From Lentisphaerota bacterium (GTDB taxonomy: Bacteria > Verrucomicrobiota > Lentisphaeria > Oligosphaerales > Oligosphaeraceae): 5,733 bases of DNA. Of this stretch, positions 1 through 5,733 are shown in pieces. Where the stretch lies: positions 1-5,733 of the forward strand of contig JAAZIY010000031.1 of the NCBI GenBank assembly GCA_012800625.1, written 5' to 3'. Position 1 is the first letter of the stretch. Each line of letters starts with the position of its first letter. Made by a program: the position numbers and the translations under genes. Below the pieces are notes generated by a model. It did not search any database, was not told the origin of the DNA, and was given only the letters and a program-made list of their open reading frames with translations.

Positions 1-2
1 AA

Positions 3-3000
3 AGCAGGGAGGCAGATGGGCGCTTGCTGCAAAATATCTACGGTAGCTCAAAAGGGATCAGATTTCGCCGTGAAGTATCCGCCGCAGCTGACGGCAGTGA
101 AATCGAGTTGGCTTATATGGCGCATTGCGGAGCTTATAGCAAGGAGGCCGAAGACAAACTCATCAACTATGAGATACGCTTGCCTCTGGCCGTCTTTGCC
201 GGCAGTCAGTTTGTCGCTTTGACCGGCAGATCCAGCCGTTTAAGCGAGCACAAGGGCAGCATAGCGCCCAATGCCAATGGCCGCATCGTGTCATTGCCAA
301 TCAGACAGGTGGCCTTTAGCGGCGGCAAGCTGGGGGACCTGGTCATAGACTGCAACCCTAAAGGTGTGAACACGCATGGCGACTATCCGCCAAATGCCGT
401 GGTGGGGCTATGGGACCTGAAGGCGGACGGCAAGCACCTTATCCTCTCCAGAAACTATGCGCCTAAGTTCTATGGCGGCATGATTGCCGCACATATGGTC
501 TTTTATCGAGGCAAGGCAGAGGACTTCAATGTGCGGCATACCACGGATGCCTATCCCTACTTTTCAGACTGGAAGGCGGAATGCCAGTACGTCTTTGGAG
601 CCGCCAAGTTCGGCGAGCAGTACGTGGATGCTGGTACCGCAAAATATGACCCCGCCAAAAAATTCGGCTGGCTGGACAACCAAGCCCTGAGCATAAGCAG
701 CTACAAAAACCAGGGTGCCTTCTACTCTGCCGTAAAGTCGAATGCGCCGGCCACCTTTAGGCGCGAGGGCCTGCGCCGCGGTCTGCACGTGGTAACCTTG
801 GTAAGCGGCACCGGCTGGCAGGAAGCCGGCCCCTTCACACTGCTGTGCAAAGGCGAAAAGGTAGCAGAGAACTTGCGCATAGAGCCGAAAACCGTGCATA
901 CCCTGGCATTCCCGGTATGGCTGGATGACGGCGTGCTGGAGCTGAGCTTCCAGGGAAACTGGCAACTGTCCACCATTAACACACAGCTGCTGCAAACCTG
1001 CTATGAAGACTATACCTTCAGGCGCGGCTTTTGGCGTGACCACAAGGTCTTTGAACCCTCCCCCATGTTCAACTCCGCATCATACGCCCAAGAACCGCCA
1101 TTCTCGGTTTCCATATCTAAATATCCCTTGCCAGAGCCTGGCGAAGAGAGCCCCGGCGAGGCCAAAACCTGGGAGCTGCCCCACTCGCATGCGGTATTTG
1201 CGCCAGGCAAAGACTGGCGCGGCAGGGCTAATATTGGCAGCATAGGCCCGAGCAACAATGGCACTTTCACTGAATTCGACAGCCCGGAACTTATTCAGCG
1301 CCGGCTGACGGAACTGAAAAACGACAACTTGAATGTAGTCCTTATTAACGGCTTCCTGTCCAGGCATACTTACGCAACGCATCTGCAGAGAACCGAACAA
1401 AACATTGCCGATTTTGTGAAGGCAGGCAAAAGCATGGGATTTACTTTCCTGGACCACCAGGACCACTCTTTGCTTTGGGATATGGACTCCGGCTTCCGCT
1501 TCCTGGTGGGAAATATGCCCTATCTGCAGCAAAGCGTAGACGGGCAGCTTAGTGTCAGAGGATTGTGCCCCTCAAACCCGCAATACTTCAGGGTCTTTGC
1601 AGACTATGTGCTCAACCATGTTAAAAAGACTGGTATAGATGGTATTATGATTGACGAGGTCAGCTTCCATGGCCTCAAGTTCTGCGGCTGTGCCCAGTGT
1701 CGCATGGCTTTTACCGCCGACACTGGCTGGCACTTGCCTGCCGACGAATGCAGCCCAGAGCTTTTCAACCGCAATTCCAAGCTCTGGCGCACTTGGTTGC
1801 GCTGGCGTCAAAAACGTCTGGGAGATTTTTGGTACAAGCTCAAAGAAGAGATCAGGCCTCTGCGCCCTGACTTTGTCTGCATGGGCTACTCCACTCACTA
1901 CGGCATGACCTCAACCTACGGCTCACTGACGCAGGGCGGCGCTCTGGAGCAGTCCACCCGAGGCTGGGACTTTGTCGGCACTGAGATCATGACGCGCAAT
2001 ATTTTTGCCAACTATCGTTCCGTGATGAGTCTGCGTCAAGCCAAGGGGCAGTTTGCTCACTCCTCGGGTCTGCCGGTTTTCGGCCTGGTTTATACCGCTG
2101 TATTTGACTGGGACCTGTCGTATTTCGGCTGGGCCTTAAATAACTTGCTGGCTCAGGCTACTTGGGAAATGACTGGCAAGCACTGTCCGCCGGACAAGAG
2201 CAACTATCTGCGTTTCACCAAGGAGCGCGGCAATATAGACCTGCGCGAAGCGCGCAGTTTGGCACGTGTCGCCCTGCTTTTCTCCAATCAGAGCCGTGAC
2301 TGGCCGCGCAGCACCGCTTACCCGCCAGATGTGCTGGGCATATCGCAATTGCTCAATCTTAAGCACATTGCGCATGTCTTTATCAACGAAAATGGCTTGC
2401 GACCCGAAGTGCTGGACAACTATGACTTGCTTATAGTCAGCAATGCCATGGCGCTTTCCGACCAAAACCTGGAGGCCATCAAGGCTTTCGCCTTTGCCGG
2501 CGGCAGGGTTTACCTGTCCAACCGCGTGGCTCAGAGCAATGAAAACGGCGACACACGCGAAGCCTGGCCCTTCCCTGAAATTTTCAACTTGCAGCGCCTG
2601 GAGCGAGCCTCTCGGGTTGTGCTTTTCAAAGGTCTGCACCAGGGTCAGAAAACAGAAATCAAGCCAGAAGAACCTTTGCCTGCGGTGCAGATAAAAAATC
2701 TGGATGCCCAGCTTGCATCTGACTGGCTCTATACTGACCCGCAGGGCAACCAACACCAGGCATTATATCAGGCTCAATATGGCAAAGGACGCTTCTATTA
2801 CTCACCTCTGCTGATTGGTGTGCCGGCAAATGCCACCGAAATACGCACCGACGCCGAGTTTGTCTTTGTTCGCCAAGAGCAGAGCGAGAGCATAGGCCAG
2901 CAGATTTTGGCCGAAATAGTACAGGACTCTTCGCCTTGGACCGCAGTGGATGTCCCTGAGGCGGTGTTGACGGCTATCTATGAGGATCAGGGAGAGACGG

Positions 3001-3269
3001 TACTGCATTTCCTTAACGCCACTGGAAGCCAGCTACAGCCAGGCCAGATGGTTCCAGTCAAGGCTCCCGAAGTTGCCTTTCCCCCACTGTCGTCTGACAT
3101 ACGTTTTGTCTTGCCTCTGAACCAGGCACCTAGCGCAGCATATGCGGTTTCCCCTGACTTCCACGAACGCAAACCCATCAGCTTTAAGCGCCTGCCCCAG
3201 GGCGGCTATGAGTTCACCCTCCCGGCCAGCCATCTGCAGGCATACACCCTAGTGCGCATCAAACCCTAG
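3..3269 (+). CDS. Large GH42-like glycoside hydrolase-type protein, 5' end cut by the window edge
   Basis: The frame is open through the left edge (seven sense codons precede a TTG at 24), so the true start and any signal peptide lie outside. Residue numbers count from that TTG. Residues 1-350 look beta-rich and match nothing I recognise. Residues about 400-740 look like a TIM barrel: IDGIMIDEVSF (538-548) carries Glu545, followed by Cys554, Cys556 and Cys559, with Cys515 upstream in GLCPSNP. In GH42 beta-galactosidases (Thermus A4) the acid/base Glu141 is followed after nine residues by a CxCxxC motif that, with an earlier Cys, binds zinc. The spacing here is the same. The nucleophile is not clear; Glu654 (VGTEIM) and Glu715 (ATWEMTG) are candidates. 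Residues about 745-850 resemble the amidotransferase-like trimerisation domain of GH42, and 980-1081 form a beta-rich end. It probably cleaves a polysaccharide or oligosaccharide; the substrate is unknown. It ends at TAG and converges on the permease gene. Confidence 0.85.
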   Translation, partial: SREADGRLLQNIYGSSKGIRFRREVSAAADGSEIELAYMAHCGAYSKEAEDKLINYEIRLPLAVFAGSQFVALTGRSSRLSEHKGSIAPNANGRIVSLPIRQVAFSGGKLGDLVIDCNPKGVNTHGDYPPNAVVGLWDLKADGKHLILSRNYAPKFYGGMIAAHMVFYRGKAEDFNVRHTTDAYPYFSDWKAECQYVFGAAKFGEQYVDAGTAKYDPAKKFGWLDNQALSISSYKNQGAFYSAVKSNAPATFRREGLRRGLHVVTLVSGTGWQEAGPFTLLCKGEKVAENLRIEPKTVHTLAFPVWLDDGVLELSFQGNWQLSTINTQLLQTCYEDYTFRRGFWRDHKVFEPSPMFNSASYAQEPPFSVSISKYPLPEPGEESPGEAKTWELPHSHAVFAPGKDWRGRANIGSIGPSNNGTFTEFDSPELIQRRLTELKNDNLNVVLINGFLSRHTYATHLQRTEQNIADFVKAGKSMGFTFLDHQDHSLLWDMDSGFRFLVGNMPYLQQSVDGQLSVRGLCPSNPQYFRVFADYVLNHVKKTGIDGIMIDEVSFHGLKFCGCAQCRMAFTADTGWHLPADECSPELFNRNSKLWRTWLRWRQKRLGDFWYKLKEEIRPLRPDFVCMGYSTHYGMTSTYGSLTQGGALEQSTRGWDFVGTEIMTRNIFANYRSVMSLRQAKGQFAHSSGLPVFGLVYTAVFDWDLSYFGWALNNLLAQATWEMTGKHCPPDKSNYLRFTKERGNIDLREARSLARVALLFSNQSRDWPRSTAYPPDVLGISQLLNLKHIAHVFINENGLRPEVLDNYDLLIVSNAMALSDQNLEAIKAFAFAGGRVYLSNRVAQSNENGDTREAWPFPEIFNLQRLERASRVVLFKGLHQGQKTEIKPEEPLPAVQIKNLDAQLASDWLYTDPQGNQHQALYQAQYGKGRFYYSPLLIGVPANATEIRTDAEFVFVRQEQSESIGQQILAEIVQDSSPWTAVDVPEAVLTAIYEDQGETVLHFLNATGSQLQPGQMVPVKAPEVAFPPLSSDIRFVLPLNQAPSAAYAVSPDFHERKPISFKRLPQGGYEFTLPASHLQAYTLVRIKP

Positions 3270-3279
3270 AATACTACCT

Positions 3280-3307
3280 GGGAGCGCCGGCATCCTTGCC
3301 GGCTCCC
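3280..3307. repeat. Bulged GC-rich hairpin just after the glycosidase stop codon
   Basis: GGGAG (3280-3284) and CCGGCA (3287-3292) pair with TGCCGG (3297-3302) and CTCCC (3303-3307), giving 11 base pairs with a two-base CG bulge and a TCCT loop. It begins 10 bases after the stop codon. It could stop or stabilise the upstream transcript, but no T-run follows on either strand, so it is not a standard intrinsic terminator. From memory, GCCGGCATC...GCCGGC palindromes recur between genes in Lentisphaerota and related bacteria, so it may be a copy of an interspersed repeat. Confidence 0.6.
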
Positions 3308-3308
3308 C

Positions 3309-3325
3309 GCTCCCGTTCCCGCTCC
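3309..3325. repeat. Short C-rich 6-bp tandem repeat
   Basis: Units GCTCCC, GTTCCC and GCTCC run directly behind the hairpin and just before an AAAAA tract and the 9-bp repeat array. With under three units it may be chance, but it adds to the low-complexity character of this convergent gap. Confidence 0.4.
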
Positions 3326-3334
3326 AAAAAGCAC

Positions 3335-3405
3335 ATCGGACGAATCGGACGAATCGGACGAATCGGACGAATCGAACCATCGGACGAATCGGACGTATCG
3401 AAGGC
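3335..3405. repeat. 9-bp tandem repeat array, unit ATCGGACGA
   Basis: Four perfect copies start at 3335, 3344, 3353 and 3362. A degenerate 8-base unit (ATCGAACC, 3371) follows, then a perfect copy (3379), one with a last-base change (ATCGGACGT, 3388) and a decayed copy (ATCGAAGGC, 3397). The unit is three codons long, so it gives an Ile-Gly-Arg repeat in a spurious + strand frame and Ser/Asp-rich repeats on the other strand. It ends 11 bases from the stop codon of the permease gene. It is best read as non-coding microsatellite-like DNA between convergent genes. Confidence 0.93.
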
Positions 3406-3416
3406 ATCTAGCGTTT

Positions 3417-4418
3417 TCAGATATTTTCTCTTTTGGCGAATAGTAGCCATAGGAAGAAGGGTCCGCCTAGAAGCGCGCTGATTATGCCGGTGGGTATTTC
3501 CACCGGTGCGATAATGCAGCGCCCCAGGCTGTCACAGCAGAGCAAGAAGGCGCCTCCGAAGAGCAGGCTGGCCGGCGCCAGGCGGCGCAGGTTGGAGCCG
3601 CATATCAGCCGGCAGATATGCGGGCAGACCATGCCGACAAAGCCTATGGGGCCACAGTAGGCCACCACTGCGCCAACGATAAGAGATACGGCAAAGAAGA
3701 GTAGCTTGCGCAGCCGCGCCACGTTCAGTCCCCGGCTTAGGGCGAACTCGTCGCCGATGGCCAGCAGGTTCAGCCCGTCTATGTGCCAGAGCACGATGGC
3801 AATGCCGATGGAAGCCAGCAGACTGAGCTGCAGTAGTTCGACATATCCCAGGGTTTGCAGTCCGCCCATCAGCCAGCGCATCAGTTGCTGCAGCTCGGTG
3901 AAGTTGCTGATATACTGGAAGAACATAATAAGGCTGGAGAAGAAGAAGCTCAAGGCCACGCCAGCCAGCAAGAGCAGGGCCGGGGTGGTATTGCCGCGCA
4001 TGCCGGCCAGGGTATAGACCAGGATAATGCTCAGGGCGGCGCCCAGGAAGGCGGCGCTGCTGGCCGGATTGAATCCGGGCAAGGCCAGCGTGCAGCCGGT
4101 AAATATCTGTATGGCCACAGCTAATGAGGCGGCGCTGGACACTCCCAGGGTGTACGGGGTGGCCAGTGCGTTCTGAAACAGCGCCTGAAAACACATGCCG
4201 CAGAGCGACAACGAGGCGCCGGCCACATAAGCCATCAATACGCGGGGCACGCGCATGCGCCAGAAAATACTGTGGTCGATACTGGGTGCATCGAAGTTAA
4301 AAATGGCGCTGTAGTCCAGTCTCAGGCCGAAAAACGGAGCCAGCAACAAGATGATAAGCGAGCCTAGGCTCAGAGACAGCCAGAAAAACCTGCTTTTGCT
4401 TTTATTGAGTTCAGGCAT
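3417..4418 (-). CDS. FecCD/BtuC-family ABC transporter permease (iron-siderophore, haem or cobalamin uptake)
   Basis: This 333-residue inner-membrane protein has the usual length and about ten membrane segments of the family that moves iron chelates, haem or vitamin B12 from a periplasmic binding protein into the cytoplasm. Family signatures appear in order: RMRVPRVL (54-61), FQALFQNALATPYTLGVSSA (77-96), a coupling-helix region GDEFALSRGLNVARLR (222-237), GPIGFVGMVCPHICRL (256-271) and the C-terminal EIPTGIISALLGGPFFLWLL (307-326). The substrate cannot be told from the permease alone. The ATG start is fixed by an in-frame TGA at 4443-4445, only 24 bases (eight codons) upstream; no Shine-Dalgarno sequence precedes it. 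It lies about 96 bases downstream of hldD on the same strand and is the last gene before a convergent neighbour, with no ATPase or binding-protein gene next to it. Seven Cys crowd residues 255-301, which is unusual. Confidence 0.95.
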   Translation of the reverse strand: MPELNKSKSRFFWLSLSLGSLIILLLAPFFGLRLDYSAIFNFDAPSIDHSIFWRMRVPRVLMAYVAGASLSLCGMCFQALFQNALATPYTLGVSSAASLAVAIQIFTGCTLALPGFNPASSAAFLGAALSIILVYTLAGMRGNTTPALLLLAGVALSFFFSSLIMFFQYISNFTELQQLMRWLMGGLQTLGYVELLQLSLLASIGIAIVLWHIDGLNLLAIGDEFALSRGLNVARLRKLLFFAVSLIVGAVVAYCGPIGFVGMVCPHICRLICGSNLRRLAPASLLFGGAFLLCCDSLGRCIIAPVEIPTGIISALLGGPFFLWLLFAKRENI

Positions 4419-4424
4419 ATTATA
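4419..4424 (-). promoter_or_regulatory. TATAAT hexamer abutting the permease start codon
   Basis: Read on the minus strand, a perfect TATAAT touches the ATG, and CTGATA (four of six matches to TTGACA) lies 16 bases further upstream. A transcript from it would begin inside the coding region, past the only usable start, so it probably does not drive this gene. The A/T-rich stretch may instead keep the start region unpaired where no Shine-Dalgarno sequence exists. Confidence 0.2.
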
Positions 4425-4455
4425 AGGTTTTTTGGCTTGATATCAGGGCAGGGCG

Positions 4456-4480
4456 GCAAAGCAATATGCAAGGGCTTTGC
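4456..4480. other. Inverted repeat in the hldD-permease gap
   Basis: GCAAAGC (4456-4462) and GCTTTGC (4474-4480) can pair as a 7-bp stem around an 11-base loop. It sits about 35 bases past the hldD stop codon. No T-run follows on the minus strand, so intrinsic termination is not supported. It could shape the mRNA between the two genes or be chance. An AGGAGG on the minus strand (4485-4490) lies just before it, but no well-placed start codon follows. Confidence 0.35.
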
Positions 4481-4514
4481 TGTGCCTCCTGTGTTTCACC
4501 GCCAGCTTGGCTTG

Positions 4515-5555
4515 CTACTCCAAATCGCCTAGATGCGCTTTCTTTTGCAGATAGCGCGCATAGTCTTTCACGGCCAGCTCAAGGCTGCTAAGCGGCTTAT
4601 GATAGCCGGCTTTGCGCAGCTTGTCCATGTTCAGGCAGGTATAGTACTGATATTTTTCCTTAAGCTCTTCGGGCATATCGATAAACTCGATATTGCTTTC
4701 TTTGTCCAGGGCGGCAAACATGGCCTTTGCCAGCTCCAGCCAGCTGCGCGGCTCGCCATAGCCGATATTGTATAGTCCGCGGCAATGCCGGCCTTCAGCA
4801 ATGAAAAAGCAGCTCATGTCGGCGGCGTCTTTGACGTAGAGGAAATCGCGCAGCTGCATGCCGTGCTCGTATTCCGCCTTGTAGGACTTGAAAAGCCGCA
4901 CCTTGCCCTCGGACATGATCTGCTCGTAGGCGCGCAGCACCATGCTGCGCATATGGGCCTTGTGATATTCGTTAGGGCCAAAGACATTGGAGTACTTCAG
5001 GCCGACAAAGGAGGCTCCCCCCGGATTTTTCTCGCCAAACAGTCCCCGCTGCAAGAGGTACTGGTCCATAAGCTGTTTGGAGTAGCCGTACATATTAAGC
5101 GGGCGCAGTTGCAAAGCCTGCGCCTCGTCGTCGTCAAAGCCCAGCGCGCCGTCGCCGTAGGTGGCCGCGCTGGAGGCATAGACCATGCGGCTGCCCTGCC
5201 TAATGGCATATTCGGCCAGGCGGCGGCTGTAGTCGAAGTTGTTTTTGGCAAGATAGCTGGCATCGGCCTCCGTAGTGCTGGAGCAGGCCCCCAGATGAAA
5301 AATAAGGTCGAATTTCGCCTTAGGGCCGCCCCGCTCAAGGAAGTCAAAGAGCTGGTCTTTTTCCAGGTAGTTGACGAAGCGCAAGGCACTCAGGTTGCGC
5401 CATTTGTCGCTCTCGCCCAGATGGTCCACCACGCTGATGTTTTCATAGCCCAGCTGATTTAGACGCCAGACCACGGCGCTGCCTATCAGGCCGGCGCCGC
5501 CAGTGACCAAAATAGGAACGCTGCTCTTATATGGCAAGGATGAATTGACGGACAT
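4515..5555 (-). CDS. hldD: ADP-L-glycero-D-manno-heptose 6-epimerase
   Basis: The enzyme converts ADP-D-glycero-D-manno-heptose to the L-glycero form, the last step in making the heptose donor for the LPS inner core; it is cytoplasmic and uses NADP. Numbering is from the ATG at 5555 (346 residues; E. coli HldD has 310). The Rossmann motif TGGAGLIG lies at 18-25, followed by VVDHL with Asp44 and Lys51. The family hallmark GACSSTTEAD is at 89-98, ASSAATYG at 127-134, and the catalytic YGYSK at 156-160. Lys199 in GPNEYHKAHM matches the second catalytic residue (Lys178 in E. coli). The frame extends upstream to a TTG at 5642, but those 29 extra residues are not family-like and are encoded by repeat and hairpin DNA, so ATG 5555 is preferred. 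No clear Shine-Dalgarno sequence precedes it. The permease follows on the same strand. Confidence 0.96.
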   Translation of the reverse strand: MSVNSSLPYKSSVPILVTGGAGLIGSAVVWRLNQLGYENISVVDHLGESDKWRNLSALRFVNYLEKDQLFDFLERGGPKAKFDLIFHLGACSSTTEADASYLAKNNFDYSRRLAEYAIRQGSRMVYASSAATYGDGALGFDDDEAQALQLRPLNMYGYSKQLMDQYLLQRGLFGEKNPGGASFVGLKYSNVFGPNEYHKAHMRSMVLRAYEQIMSEGKVRLFKSYKAEYEHGMQLRDFLYVKDAADMSCFFIAEGRHCRGLYNIGYGEPRSWLELAKAMFAALDKESNIEFIDMPEELKEKYQYYTCLNMDKLRKAGYHKPLSSLELAVKDYARYLQKKAHLGDLE

Positions 5556-5604
5556 AAGTGAGGTTTGCGCTTTCAAAGCTTGGGTGTTTCTCGGAGTAAA
5601 GTCG

Positions 5605-5621
5605 GTTTTACACAGTAAAAC
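5605..5621. other. Perfect 7-bp inverted repeat upstream of hldD
   Basis: GTTTTAC (5605-5611) and GTAAAAC (5615-5621) flank an ACA spacer. The axis lies about 58 bases upstream of the hldD ATG, a position suited to an operator or a leader hairpin. The A/T-rich arms make a protein-binding site at least as plausible as a stable RNA hairpin. No known regulator motif is recognised. Confidence 0.45.
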
Positions 5622-5640
5622 TTCGTGTGCCTTCGTGTCC
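5621..5640. repeat. Two tandem 10-bp units, CTTCGTGTGC and CTTCGTGTCC
   Basis: The two units differ at one base. From memory, phrases of the CTTCGTGT type are common between genes in planctomycete- and Lentisphaerota-like genomes. The pair overlaps the upstream extension of the hldD frame and argues that this stretch is not coding. Confidence 0.55.
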
Positions 5641-5646
5641 AATTGG

Positions 5647-5685
5647 CTTTTTGGACGGGGTCTATCTTAGAGCCCGTCCAAAAAG
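5647..5685. repeat. 13-bp perfect palindrome, T-rich outer left and A-rich outer right
   Basis: CTTTTTGGACGGG (5647-5659) pairs exactly with CCCGTCCAAAAAG (5673-5685). Inside the 13-base loop, TCT (5661-5663) can pair with AGA (5669-5671). The T-run leads and the A-run follows on both strands, the reverse of an intrinsic terminator, so termination is not supported. It may be an interspersed palindromic repeat, a minimal non-autonomous element made of two IS-like ends, or a regulatory site for hldD, which lies about 90 bases away. Confidence 0.75.
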
Positions 5686-5710
5686 GTCATAACACCGAAA
5701 GGCCGTTAGT

Positions 5711-5729
5711 GGCGCCCCTACAGGGCGCC
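5711..5729. repeat. GGCGCCC hairpin at the right edge
   Basis: GGCGCCC (5711-5717) and GGGCGCC (5723-5729) form a perfect 7-bp stem over a CTACA loop. It sits four bases from the window end, so its context is cut. No T-run is visible. It may end a gene lying to the right or be another interspersed GC-rich palindrome. Confidence 0.5.
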
Positions 5730-5733
5730 GGAT

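Noticed and set aside
16..222. ATG frame of 68 codons preceded by GGGAGG at the left edge
   Set aside because: It overlaps the long glycosidase-like frame, which is open to the window edge; the GGGAGG is only three bases from the ATG and is likely chance.
2136..2756. 206-codon open frame antisense to the glycosidase-like gene
   Set aside because: It overlaps a continuous coding frame with clear domain motifs and shows no domain of its own.
3335..3405. Possible CRISPR array
   Set aside because: The units are 9 bases long and directly joined with no unique spacers, so this is a simple tandem repeat.
3296..3481. Small + strand frame with Ile-Gly-Arg repeats
   Set aside because: The repeat peptide comes from the 9-bp DNA array, and the frame runs into the 3' end of the permease gene on the other strand.
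3532..4194. 220-codon open frame on the - strand inside the permease gene
   Set aside because: It is another frame of the same strand; its Arg/Gly/Ala/His-rich product is typical of a frame shadow, while the FecCD frame is intact.
4485..4490. Perfect AGGAGG on the - strand in the hldD-permease gap
   Set aside because: The nearest possible start is a TTG 13 bases later that opens a short frame out of phase with the permease; no recognisable product.
4785..5462. 225-codon open frame on the + strand
   Set aside because: It lies wholly antisense to hldD, whose translation has all family motifs; the antisense product has no recognisable domain.
5647..5685. Intrinsic terminator
   Set aside because: On both strands the T-run comes before the stem and the A-run after it, the opposite of what termination needs.

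Overview
The window holds three protein-coding genes and several short repeats and palindromes. The translated genes are well kept, and between-gene DNA is scarce and repeat-rich. The heptose epimerase gene points to a Gram-negative cell that makes lipopolysaccharide. Three features together suggest a Lentisphaerota/PVC-type bacterium, possibly anaerobic or gut-associated: a very large uncharacterised glycosidase-like protein, 9-bp ATCGGACGA tandem repeats between genes, and a GCCGGCA hairpin next to a stop codon. This assignment is inference from style, not from a marker gene.

Left part (3-3269, + strand): a long reading frame, open to the left edge, encodes at least 1088 residues of a glycoside-hydrolase-like protein. 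It has a beta-rich N-terminal part, a central barrel with a GH42-like acid/base Glu and four-Cys zinc site, a glutamine-amidotransferase-like (beta-galactosidase trimerisation-like) domain, and a beta-rich C-terminal end.

Middle (3270-3416): a short convergent intergenic region with a bulged GC-rich hairpin, a 6-bp C-rich repeat and an array of about eight 9-bp units.

Right part (3417-5555, - strand): an upstream hldD (ADP-heptose epimerase, LPS inner core) is followed after about 96 bp by a FecCD/BtuC-type ABC permease for iron-siderophore, haem or cobalamin uptake. The permease is the last gene on its strand here, and no ATPase or binding protein lies beside it. The 178 bases upstream of hldD (5556-5733) hold a 7-bp hairpin, a 10-bp direct repeat, a 13-bp palindrome and a GGCGCCC hairpin.

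The three genes do not form an obvious single pathway. I found no RNA gene, CRISPR array or intact mobile element. The most unusual items are the large divergent GH42-like enzyme and the repeat-filled intergenic regions.
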